DNA from: Prunus persica
Taxonomy: Eukaryota; Streptophyta; Magnoliopsida; Rosales; Rosaceae
Direction: 5' to 3'
Length of the DNA: 64,000 bases
NCBI RefSeq assembly: GCF_000346465.2
Contig: NC_034011.1
Location: 7,532,611-7,596,610, forward strand
Shown here: piece after piece, positions 21,032 to 32,017 of the stretch
How the letters are laid out: every line of letters starts with the position of its first letter
Numbering within the stretch: the first letter of the stretch is position 1
Translations under genes and position numbers: made by a program
Notes under the pieces: model-generated
What the model was told of the DNA's origin: nothing
The model's input: the letters and a program-made list of their open reading frames with translations, nothing else
Database searches by the model: none

Positions 21032-22386
21032 GAAATTCACTATGAGGCACAAAATATGTAGAACATATTGAGCTTCTCAAGAGAAACAGAGACAGACAGG
21101 GACAGAAAGAGACCTTCAGCCATAACTTGATTAATTATTTCATCCATTTCCTTCAGAAGAGCAGTTGCATCACTTTTCTTATTCTGCTCCCGCCGAAGCG
21201 TGTCCCTTTCCTTTGTAAGAGCATACACCTGCAATCATAAGTTGGCATAGCCCCTCCAATTATCAGGAGCTGAATTAAAAATAGGCAAGTACCAATTTCA
21301 TCAAAAACATAAGGGGCACATATAACACCTAGATCAATCCAAGCACGATTATAAACAAGACTTTATGAGAAGACCTACCTTCCTTTCAAGTGTTGCAACC
21401 CTTTGATGGTATTCCTCTCGCAGTGACTCGACTTCTGCATCATTGGATTTTCTTTGTTCAATTATTTTCACCAGTTAATATGTGAACATCTATAAGAAAA
21501 ATAATTATTAAAATCACAATACTATATGGCTGATAAAGCAAATTGGGAAAGAAAAAAAAATTGATAATGAGAATGTGAACTAGTCAACCATGGTTGGTTT
21601 CAAGAAATACCAGAAATTTTCCAAAACATGAAACATATAATTAGACAACCATCAAATTGTATGTGCAAACTTATAATTCCATAACATGATTGTTACACTG
21701 ACAAAGATCAAGCATCAGGAATGCTTTTTGGCAAAATGCATAGTCCAATTAGAATCTATGCCTTTATTTTGCATTTACACACAAACAATTTTGAAGAAAA
21801 CGTCGTTGAAATCAAAATTGAAAAAAGAATGCATTTTAAAATTTAAATATTAACTCAACATAAACCACCCGCAAGAGGAAGTAGCATGAATATAGCAAAG
21901 ATATTTTCATCCAACAATTCTCCACGGATGCTTCATTCAGTGACAATTCTCCATGACTGGTATTAATTAGTACTTGGGCACAAAGAATTGAGACCCAAAA
22001 CCAATTTCGAAGAAACCCCTAAATCAATTTCTTACAAATCCATACACCATAAACCAAATTCACAAAAACCCCAAATTTCAAAGACAAGGAAGATGAACAG
22101 TACCTCGTGGATGTGAATCGTGGAGTTAAGCTTGGATGAATAGCCACCGCTGAGGGAGAAAGACGATTGCGTCGGAGAGAGAGAGAGTTACACGAGGGAG
22201 AGAGAAGGGCTGAAGAGAGAGATAGAGCCAAGAGAGTTGAGAGAGAACCCAATTTCTGAAAAACTGAAATGGGTACAATCATTCCACAATAAAAATGTAT
22301 TTATAGGTGGTAGTTGTAAAAAAATTGGGAAAGGATGGTATTTTTAGTTAAAATTATAAAAAAGGTGGCATTTTAAGCTATTTCCC
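21032..22386 (-). repeat. Right terminal inverted repeat of the Pack-MULE
   Basis: 1355 bp, the inverted counterpart of 16258-17592. Small differences include an extra GAAGGGCTGAAGAGAGAGAT-like insertion near 22203-22225 and scattered substitutions. Confidence 0.92.
21114..21453 (-). pseudogene. Captured golgin candidate 5 coiled-coil exons, right copy
   Basis: The copies of the two exons lie at 21453-21379 and 21228-21114. Differences from the left copy include Q to E (REEYHQR), A to T and K to M (KEMDEI). The acceptor before the first exon is changed from ACAG to ACAA, so normal splicing into it would be lost in this arm. Confidence 0.88.
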
Positions 22387-22395
22387 TAATTTTTT
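22387..22395. repeat. Right target-site duplication of the Pack-MULE
   Basis: TAATTTTTT, matching 16249-16257 except for the eighth base. Confidence 0.7.
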
Positions 22396-22540
22396 TCGGT
22401 TCAATTTTGCCTATTCAGAACCGCCTAAACCAAACCAACCATCTATGTTTTATCCTACCATCAATATCAACCATTAAATATATATATTAAAAAAATAAAT
22501 TAAACTTACAATATGATGCTCCCTTTGGTATATGTAAGAG

Positions 22541-23238
22541 TAGAGCCAGCCCTAGCCCAGGGCTACCAGGGCCCAAAACTGTGGGGGGCACAAAAATATG
22601 GTTTTTTAGCCTATATATTTACATTTTTTTTTATAAAAAAAAAAACCCAAAACCGCTAGTGTCCTGGCAACACCAAACCTCTTTGAGATTCTCTAGGAAA
22701 CTAAATATAAATTGTATAATATAATATTTCAAAGAACAAAAATTAATGAAACTAAACATATGGAAACAAAGAGTTCTAAAAAAAACAAAAAAAACCAAAC
22801 AAATGTTCTTTTCTTAGACAAAAAAAGACCTGGCAGTGGCAGCAACACACATTGGAAAGCTTTAACAATTTGAAGGTCTTTTTTTTTGTGTCAGTCTTTT
22901 TAATAGATGTATAATATGAATTTTGTAAGAGACATTTTTGTTAACTTATTTTTCTTTTTATTTGATTTAGCAAAAAACTCAACAGAGATTCTTGTTCTTC
23001 ACAATTGAAAATTTGAAGTTTCAAGTTGAAGAAAAAAAAATGCTGAAAATCCAAAATTTATTATTCTTTGTTCATTAGTTTTATTGTTATTGTTTGTGTT
23101 TTTATAAAAATTAAAAATTGTTACCTAATAAAATTAATTTATTGATTAAAAAAAAATTTAATTTTAGTTTTTAATTTGTCTAAAAGGGCACTCTCTAGAA
23201 ATTTTTCATGGGCCTTAGAAAACCCAGGACCGGCTCTG
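22541..23238. mobile_element. hAT-like nonautonomous element
   Basis: The left end reads TAGAGCCAGCCCTAG. The right end, inverted, reads CAGAGCCGGTCCTGG. Ends of the type CAGxGCCGGCCC with an 8-bp duplication are typical of plant hAT elements. The flanks are TGTAAGAG (22533-22540) and TGTAAGAA (23239-23246), with 7 of 8 bases matching. The AT-rich interior encodes nothing. Confidence 0.75.
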
Positions 23239-23246
23239 TGTAAGAA

Positions 23247-24780
23247 AATATAAACTATTTGTTTAATTGCTTATATGATAGGGAAATAATCAAACCAAAC
23301 CAAATCTAACCAAATTGAAACCTCACTCCCTCTTGATGTTGCATTTGTTCATTGTATGATTTGAGGTATAAATCAAACCACGTCGGGCCACACCTATCCC
23401 TAAAAATCATCCAAATAAAAAATTATTTACTCATCTAATTGTAATGAAATAATAGAGAAAATACTTTTGTTTTCATAGAAATCATCCTTGAAGTATCGTA
23501 ATAAAATAGACGGTTTTAATTATGAAACCACGCACTAATGGAAGAGGGAGAAAGATGAGAAGATAAAAGATAAAAGGAGAAGGTAGTAGCTACTCTCTTA
23601 TTTCATGATGAGTACCACATACACTCACCCTTTCAAATTAAGTTTGAACTACCAGCTTTCTCAGGCAACCTAAAACTTTTTAAAAAGGGGAGGATGCCAA
23701 ATGCCTACAAGGTCTTGGTGCCAGTCAATGAGAGCAAGTTCACATAGTTTTCCATCTTCTTTCCGATTCATATAGGCGGCGCCACAAATTTTTATTTTTA
23801 GGTGATGATCATGGACCACTTGTCCCATGTGATGCCAGGTGCCAAGAGAAAAAGCCTACCCTTTTTTTGGATGATTATAAATACTAATTGCTTTGTTGAA
23901 TTAATAATAACCAAAGCAGGACATGCATGTACCTTGCATTGCATGTATATATATATATATTCATTTGAGAAGTTTGAAAACGCGTTATGGATATCTGCAT
24001 GATTTCACACTTCTATGGCAATGTGATTGTTTGCAAGTGGAAACCCAACAACAAGTTTTCTCTTTTTTGGGTGCTCTACCTATAAAGAATATATCATCTA
24101 AATCTTGTCAAGAATCTATGAGCAACTGGTTATGCATAATTTTTGTGCTTTTCATAATGTTTAATATGAAAGAAGAAAATATACGTCACATCGGGACGTC
24201 GGTATAGGATATATATGTTTTAATAAATAAAGAAGAAAATAAAAATTTATGAAATTGACAGGAGACTTATATACTTATAGTTGTAGGAATTCTAAATTAT
24301 ATATGATGCATTGAAAACTAACCATACCTATTATCTCTTGGAATTTTTTTTCTAAACCATACGTATACATACGGTTTGGAACCAAGGACTTAAATCGTGC
24401 GATTGCATAATGTAAAGCAGCTTTATAAAGCAAGGGACTTGAATCGATTCCATGGCATTTCCTTTGTATGTTCATTTTTATATATACAGATATCAAATTT
24501 CATTCTCAACTTTTTAGGATTTAATATATGTTGAGAACCAAATTTCTACAAACCATTTGTTTCACTTTGCTTCTAGCTAATCTGGAATATTATCGTGAAC
24601 TTTTACCATCAACATAGTCAACCCAACTTGCCAATAAATCTTAGACCAAAAAGTTTACTTCGTTATTACAATTATTAAACCAATCATGTGAAAATTAATC
24701 AACAAATTGGTGGTAGCAATAATTGGATCACTTTAAAATAAATATTTCTCGGATTTATGTCAATTACATATTTCCATTAG
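23247..24780. other. Intergenic, no gene recognised
   Basis: AT-rich DNA with a short (AT)n at about 23947-23959. The open frames have no motifs. Confidence 0.6.
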
Positions 24781-24789
24781 TACAAAGGA

Positions 24790-24900
24790 CCCACTGGTGT
24801 AGTGATTTGGAGCAAATGCTCTTTTTAAAAAAGGTCCTGGATTCGAGTCTTAGTATTCGTGTTGTGTGTGTGTGAGTTCACTCCTCTCAATAAGAATGGT
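24790..24900 (+). repeat. SINE-like segment
   Basis: GGTGTAGTGATTTGGAGC resembles box A and GGATTCGAGTC resembles box B of tRNA promoters. They are followed by a short (GT)n. This is the layout of tRNA-derived SINEs. No target duplication was found. Confidence 0.4.
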
Positions 24901-26904
24901 CTTTGAAAATGAATAAAAAATTATTTAGTAGTAAAAAGGAGCATGAGGATAAGATTATGCAAAGCATGGTTATTTTGATCATGTTAGTAAAATGAGGGAA
25001 TATTCTCAAAACAAGAAAGAGGGCAGATACATACAACACTTCTTCTTTTTTCTTTGTGTTTGCCATACCCCAAATTATAATACAATTAAACACACTAATT
25101 TATCTTTGTATGCAGCTTTGTGCAACTAGAAAGAGTGCACAGATTGCGGAGATAATGGCCATATATACCAAGGGTTCGATAATTGATCAACAATGCTCTT
25201 TGGTGAGCATTTCCAAGATACAAGGCAAATGGGCAATACAAATTTACCTTGTCAAAGGCTCTTGGCTTAATGCTAATTTAATCCATTGGAGAGGGTAAGA
25301 TCTCTCATACACGAAACCCAATTATATAGATGAGTTTCACATGCGCATGCATTCCATCTTTATAAAAACAATGTTTTAAACACTGGATTTAAATTAAAAT
25401 TTAAAACCTTCTTAAAAATGAGCTAAGAATATTGTATATCAAGTTAACATACTCCCTCATGTGCAGTCACATCGTGAACTTAGTTGGACTTGTATGATGA
25501 CATGTTAGACAATTATTTGAACCCTAAAAGCATTTTTTAATTATATGAGCGATATTAAAATAAATAAAAAAACCAAATCTGAGACCTCAAATGTAAAAAT
25601 AAACACTACAAATCTCTTATCCACCTTAAAGACATTAATTGTTAACCAAGAATGCATAAGTGGAAGTGTGGTACAATTTAGTTTTATTCTTTTGGGATTA
25701 TATTGGAGTCCTACAAGTACAGAGGTATGGGGCTCGAGGTCAAATGGGGACAAGATAATGAAGTACATTTTGGCTGATGTGCCAACATATGGATGGTCAT
25801 AATCTATCCAGTGGGATATTTTGGCCTTTTTGTTGGCAATGACATCCTCTTTTTTTTCTTTTGTTTTTTTGGGAGTGTGCTGATGATGTCTCATTTCTGT
25901 TTTTGAGAACAATTTCGTGTTACAATCCTAGTAAATATGTCAAACATCAAATGACCATATATAGTTGAGACTTGAGATAAAACATTATTTCCTAAGATAG
26001 GCTTTAAGCAACACTTGTTTACAAATTACAATATATATAAGCTGAGAAGCAAGCATCATTCCTTTTGGTGGTGATGATGTACTCACAGGACCATTTCACA
26101 TGCTTAACAATTACATGGTGCTCGCATGCTTCCCTCTCTCTCTCTCTCTCTACCTGCACCAATAATTGGTGAAACAAAATTAGTATATTATGTTTATATT
26201 TATATGATTTAAAATTAGTATATTATGTTTATATTTATATGATTTGGGAAGGGTTCCTATGTGTTCATAATATATAGGCTTTTAATTATATGCATTTTGG
26301 TAATCTAAATGCTAGCACACAAAAATTTTGGGGAAGGAGAAAAAGGAGAAGAATATGATAATTGGATTAAATTGTTATCCAATTAACTATTGAAAAATAA
26401 GGATTACATATGAATTTTTAGTGATTAAAAGCGTTTATTTTTGTGCCGTACGCCAAGATATTGCGTTAAAATTTTCCCTTTCAATTATTACTTGTCTCGA
26501 GAAAAAAGATTACCTAATAAAAGATTTTATTTATTTATCCAACTAGCTAGATTACATTTGAGTATACCACATCAAGTATATTCAGGTTACGGAACAGATT
26601 ACATTTTCACAAAGATGAAATAGACATAGGCATATGAATCTCAAATCTGTAATAGATGTGTGATATCCACATAATTTTATTTTATTGACTGATTTTGTTG
26701 AATTTTACTATACTTACAAAACAAAACCATACCCTCACTATATATTTTGCCTATATAAAAAGTGCAATGATCGATGTATGACCACAGAGAATCCCCTGTC
26801 ATAAAATAGTATATTGGTACATATGTCATAAATATGATCATCATTAGTCATATAGTTATATCATAAAAATCCCCAGTTGACACACTCTTCCACATGATAA
26901 ATTC

Positions 26905-26964
<60 letters not shown>

Positions 26965-27400
26965 GAATTTTCTATTATATGTTGTGTGCTTCATAGATAT
27001 CATGTACCTTATTTGATGTCCATTATTGGATTGAATGTGATAACTTACTAAATTTAAAGTATGTTGAAGGAGGAAAGTATGAAATGTTGTCCAAATTAAA
27101 GGTAGATGGTTTATTTATGAAGAAAATTTATGCGATAAAATTTTCAAAAAATGATAGAATATCAGTATCTTATAAGGTATCACTAATAACCCCTTTAAAA
27201 TGAAAAATATTTAGCATCTACCTTCATTTTTTCGTTTGACATATACCTTAAATTTAATAGTTAATTATCAAATCCAATCAAATCCTAACACCAAATCAAC
27301 CTTATGAGCCAATAATTGAAACAACATCCGGTCAATTCCCCAATGGAACAGTACATATCCTGCGGCAATGTGCACTGGTGGGGTGCCACATCAGCACACC
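24901..27400. other. Intergenic, no gene recognised
   Basis: AT-rich DNA. It has a 35-bp tandem duplication at about 26181-26250 (TAGTATATTATGTTTATATT units), (CT)n at 26134-26151 and a long (CT)n at 26910-26960. A 123-codon minus frame at 25541-25912 has no recognisable motif. Confidence 0.6.
26910..26960. repeat. (CT)n microsatellite
   Basis: About 25 CT units, 450 bp upstream of the HLS1-like TATA box. Confidence 0.95.
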
Positions 27401-27406
27401 TCTACT

Positions 27407-27414
27407 TATAAATA
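27407..27414 (+). promoter_or_regulatory. TATA box of the HLS1-like gene
   Basis: TATAAATA lies 91 bp upstream of the ATG, in a suitable position for a short 5' UTR. Confidence 0.6.
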
Positions 27415-27504
27415 AGAAGAGAGATTGAGGCACAGAGAAACACACTAGAAAGATAATACCAACTATATACTTTGAGCATCATAGTTCTAATTTCTTTCTC
27501 TACT

Positions 27505-28144
27505 ATGGTGCCAACTAAGGTAGCTGCTGAAAATTCGCCATCTCTGGTGCTGCCGCTTGAAGTGGTGGTGAGAGAATATGACAAAGAAAGAGATAAGGCG
27601 GCGGTGGAGGAGATGGAGAGGCGGTGTGAGCTTGGGCAGCGGGGAAAACCTTCTCTAGTCACTGATCTCATGGGTGACCCTATATGTCGCATTCGCCATT
27701 TCCCAACACACGTTATGCTGGTAATTAACCTCTTCCTCTTCATCTCCATATGCATGCCTAATCACAAAATTAAATGCATGATATATTTTGATTTGGAGGG
27801 TTCATAGGGTTTTTTACTTCTTGTATAAAGCCTATTTTGTTTAATATTCTAATAATGACTGACTTGTTTGTGAAGAAAGAAAAACGTTAGGCACGACATA
27901 TATTAATATTATATATAATACAAATACTTTATTTTTTTTAAAAAATTTGAGTGTTTTACCTGGAATTAACGAAATGTAATTGGTAACCCAAAAAAAAAAT
28001 TGTAATTGTGAACAGGTTGCAGAGTATGGAGAAAATGAGATTGTGGGTGTCATAAGGGGTTGTGTAAAAGAGGCCACAAGAGGAAATTCAGTTTTTGTAA
28101 AGCTGGCTTATATTTTGGGACTAAGGGTCTCTCCCACGCACTGG

Positions 28145-28198
<54 letters not shown>

Positions 28199-28503
28199 CT
28201 TGTACTTTATTTGTCGCATTAATTCATTATTTTGTTTTACCCGCATTAACATGCAGATCATATACATTTATAGCTCTAAAATATGTCAGGAAGATAATTT
28301 TCACTGAATAGTTAAGTAATTCTTATGCATGAAACTGTTTTGTTTTTTTCTAGATGGTAATAGTGAAAGCAAGAAACACAGTAATTAATTTTCACTTCTT
28401 TATTCTTTTTGGCTTCTCTTGCTTTTGTACTCCCAAGTTTGCTCCTTGCACTACTGAGAACCTGTTTTCTTGCTTTTGTACTTCCATCTCTACATTTCTT
28501 AAC

Positions 28504-28557
<54 letters not shown>

Positions 28558-28599
28558 GTGAATAATCGTAGCTTGATTCTAATCCCACTCCCACCCCAC

Positions 28600-28647
<48 letters not shown>

Positions 28648-29995
28648 GATTCTAGCGTAAAGAGAAACGTAATGTTCCTGGTATCATGGAAAGGAGCAAA
28701 AGCATGCAAGTAGCTAGCCTGTCATCGACACATGTATCCACCAGCCGCTACTTTTGCTAAAGAAAAAAAAAAGATCAAATCTCTTTTTAATGGAATGTAC
28801 TCCTTCCTCCCCATCCCATTCTCTCATTTCTTCCATATTGTATGTACGATTTGCTACTAAATTGCCTCATCCACAGAGTGTGCTCCATGATCCACCCCCC
28901 ACTTTTCTTTATTTTATTATTCTTATGTTTTCATCCTTTTCCTTCTTCGCTATGTATCTAGACAAAACCTCCATGGATGCATGTCAAAGAAGCATGCAAG
29001 AATAAATTATTACTTGTGTACATTAGCGCTGGGAAGATCTAGGGTACTTACGTAATATTAACTAGTTATACATTTTGATTGTAATTGCTGTGAATTTTCC
29101 ATGCAGGAGGCTAGGCATTGGCACGAAACTAGTGAGACATTTAGAAGAATGGTGCAAGGAAAAGGGAGCCGAGTATGTATATATGGCCACAGACTGCACC
29201 AACGAGGCCTCAATCAATCTGTTCACTATCAAATGTGCATACAAAAAGTTTCGTACACCCACCATTTTGGTCCAACCAGTCCACGCCCACTACAAGCCAA
29301 TATCTTCATCAGCCAATACTAATATTGCAATTGTTCAGCTGCCCACAACCCTAGCAGCCTCAATCTACCGCCAACTCTTTTCCCAATCATCAGAATTCTT
29401 CCCCAAAGACATAGACGCCATTTTGGCCTGCAACCTCAGCTTGGGTACTTTCATGGCCCTACCAGTAAAGTCCCTCGCAAAATGGGACCCACAAAAGTGG
29501 ACCCTGCCTCCAAACTTCGCCATCCTTAGTGTTTGGAACACCAAAGAAGTGTTCAGGTTACAAGTGAAGGGAGTTTCAAGCCTAACATATGCATGCTGTG
29601 TAGGTACAAGGCTTGTAGATGCATGGCTTCCATGGCTCAGATTGCCTTCGTTTCCTAATTTCTTTAAGCAATTTGGGGTTTATTTCATGTATGGCTTGCA
29701 CATGGAAGGGGAGCATGGAAATCGGCTGATGAAGGGTTTATGCAACTTCGTGCATAACATGGCTAGGGATGATCGTGGATGTGCTGCTGTGGTCGCTGAG
29801 GTGGGCCAGAGGGACCCAGTTCGAGAGTCGGTCCCACATTGGAGAAAGTTTTCATGGGCAGAAGACACGTGGTGTGTCAAGAAGCTTGATGAAGCAAAGC
29901 AAGGAGGAGAGAGATCATCATCAGATCAGTTTGATTGGACCAACACTCCATCTTCTTCTTCGTCGCATATTTTTGTTGACCCTCGTGACTTTTAG
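27505..29995 (+). CDS. HOOKLESS1-like N-acetyltransferase (GNAT family)
   Basis: Exons 27505-27720, 28016-28143 and 29107-29995 join in frame to 410 codons, the usual family length. The first exon gives VVREYDKERDKAAVEEMERR..GDPICRIRHFP, the HLS1 N-terminus. The second gives GVIRGCVKE...KLAYILGLRVSPTH. The third begins RLGIGTKLVRHLEEWC (acetyl-CoA binding motif A), continues with EYVYMATDCTNEASINLF, and ends FVDPRDF. HLS1 proteins act in the nucleus on apical hook formation, auxin and sugar responses, probably through histone acetylation. The split codon at the exon 2/3 junction reads TGG (Trp) where relatives have Arg in HRRxGIG, so the first position of the RxxGxG motif is changed. ATG 27505 is the first in-frame ATG after the TATA box. 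Intron 2 contains three long CT/GA microsatellites. Confidence 0.93.
28148..28194. repeat. (CT)n at the start of HLS1-like intron 2
   Basis: About 23 CT units, beginning only 5 bases after the donor. Confidence 0.95.
28509..28555. repeat. (CT)n in HLS1-like intron 2
   Basis: About 23 CT units. A (GA)n tract follows 50 bp later, so the two can pair as a hairpin. Confidence 0.95.
28606..28645. repeat. (GA)n in HLS1-like intron 2
   Basis: About 20 GA units, complementary to 28509-28555. Confidence 0.95.
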
Positions 29996-32017
29996 GCATG
30001 TACTCACTTGTGTCGAGAAGAGAAGGAAAAGAAAAAAACATGTTCATAGTTACATCTTATAGAATTGCAAGTGTGTACGTATAACCCTACATCCAAGTCA
30101 ACTGAAATTACATGTTCTCAGAAATAACAAGAAAAAAGAAGCATGTTACCAATGAAAAGCAAGAACCTTCTACAATTTAGGTGACTATAAACTAATCAGA
30201 AATAAAGAGATCAATTGCGCCATTCACATCATGGGCGCAATTGCGGTCCCAGAATCTTTGTTGAACAAAAGCTGGGGCCTTTGACACCTGTTGTGAGGGC
30301 CTAAAGCAGAGATGCGGCTAAATTCTGGGTATTATTTTTCTTGTGATTTTTTGTTTTAAGTACTTTTATGTTAAAATTCATACTTTTTTTTATTTTTTAT
30401 GGAGATTCATTATCATACAAAATACCATTAATTATATATAATAAAAAAACCTTATATGAAATGGACTTTAGAAACACACCCAAAGTCCACTTATAACATA
30501 ACAAAGAGGGTTTTAACTTCTTATAAATTACAAAACTGCCATCGATTTCTTAAAACAAGTCCAACCCCAAAACTTCATGAAAAAAAAAACCCAAAACACT
30601 CTCAACAGGGCATCAAAATAATTTAATAACCAAAATTAAATTCGAAAGGGCTAACTGTCATTTTTTGGGTTTTTTTTTTAGTTTATTTATAAAAATTAAA
30701 TTGTGTAGGATTTATCTATATCATTAATATTAAAAATGAATATATGACTAAATATATATATATATTTTTCATTCTATTTTATGATTCTTACGTAACTTTT
30801 TTAAAGTTGGTCCTTTCAAAGGGTTGGAGACATTTTCTTCCCCGTGTCCAGTGGGGGACCAAAGATTGTATTATACTGTAATGGCACGTTAATGATGGGT
30901 TAAAAGGTTTTTAAAGGTACATCAACACAATCTTATAATTTAATTACAAATGGTAATTAGGCCCTTGATTCTGTTGCTTTAGTCAGTGGACCTAGGTTTA
31001 GAGGTGTGGTGTGGCTGTCCTACAAATATATGGTCCTTAATTATATTTAATCGCCAACAAAAGAACCTATTCTTTCTCTTTCTGATTCTTTGTTTTTGTT
31101 TTTTTGTGTTTTTTTGGACTCTTTATGTTATAATGTTAGACGTTTTCCATTTGTTGATACCCTCATAGATCTTCAATTGTCTAGAGGAAGGTGAATTCTT
31201 GCCACACCCGCTTCAATCAGTTATTTTGTCGGAAAGCCAGACCATAAAGAAAGGGAGAAGAGCTTGTATATCATGAGGATAGCCATGTTTTACTATCCCC
31301 AACTAATCACCCAAAAAAAACAAAAACCCCTAATCACCAATCATGTTTCTTCATGTCAAAAAGTTATCACCCTCGGCAGAATGTGATTGGTTGGAATAGC
31401 AAAACAATTATATCCCCGTAATATACAAGTTTTTCTGTAAAGAAATGTGCTTTAAAATATAACTAAAATGCACCTTCAGCAGTTTTCTACTTCTTTTCTT
31501 CCTTTTTTAATGGAAGATAATTTCTTCCCTAAAAGGCTCTGTTTGTAAGATAATTTTATCCGTAGTCTCAGATTTGGCCAACTGATAGTTCACCCAAATA
31601 ACAATTCCCTGGTATGATCTACATCAGCTCAGGATCCTTGGTTCCTACGCAGTTGAAAGCATTCAATATGAATAACTCAGATGACCATGGAAATCTTTAT
31701 ACCACTGTAGATGTTATTACTAAGAGAACTTCATGCTTCTTCCAGACCTCTGTGAAGGGAAAGTCTTCGGATTTTAACATAACTATTAATGGGTGGCTTT
31801 CGGTCTTACATTTCCCAGGCAGCCGACCAGTTAAGGTCAATTAGAGATTCATTATCGCATGTTAAACACTACTTGGCTATATAGATTGTATTTAACAGTG
31901 ACCTTACAGTATTGCCAACTTAGGCTACAAACTTACAATAAACTATGACCTCTATTGTACATCAAACTTGCAGACTGCGAGAAGTCAGCGATAAGCACAG
32001 CAATACTTGTTCGGAAA
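29996..32017. other. Intergenic between convergent HLS1-like and ABCC13-like genes
   Basis: The two genes end toward each other. The stretch holds their 3' UTRs (not delimited), a 10-bp perfect inverted repeat at 30212-30243 and AT-rich DNA. No further gene is recognised. Confidence 0.6.
30212..30243. other. Short perfect inverted repeat
   Basis: CAATTGCGCC (30212-30221) and GGCGCAATTG (30234-30243) flank a 12-base loop, 217 bp after the HLS1-like stop. The role is unknown. Confidence 0.6.

Larger units (their letters stand above)
16258..22386. mobile_element. Pack-MULE-like element carrying fragments of at least four host genes
   Basis: The element is 6129 bp. Its two ends are inverted copies (16258-17592 and 21032-22386) starting GGGAAATAGCTTAAAATGCC, and it is flanked by a near-perfect 9-bp duplication. 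Start with G, long TIRs and 9-bp duplication are MULE hallmarks. No MURA transposase motif is visible, so it is nonautonomous. The cargo on the plus strand is golgin candidate 5 exons (in the TIR), a golgin N-terminal exon and the last CCT8 exon. The cargo on the minus strand is the same golgin exons (TIR), a further golgin exon, an RPS8 piece and two CPN60 exons. Introns between captured exons are retained, so capture was at the DNA level. The middle (18780-20000) holds AT-rich GCAATA repeats and a second promoter-like piece. Confidence 0.85.

Noticed and set aside
25541..25912. 123-codon minus frame and its plus-strand counterpart
   Set aside because: No motif, no splice context and AT-driven composition. 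The two strands are open over the same stretch by chance.
26910..28645. CT/GA tracts as a CRISPR array or structured repeat system
   Set aside because: They are simple dinucleotide microsatellites without spacers.
30212..30243. Hairpin as a bacterial-type terminator
   Set aside because: The window is plant nuclear DNA, so intrinsic terminators of that kind do not apply.
31614..31844. 76-codon plus frame between the HLS1-like gene and ABCC13
   Set aside because: No motif. It lies in what is probably 3' UTR or intergenic DNA of the minus-strand transporter.
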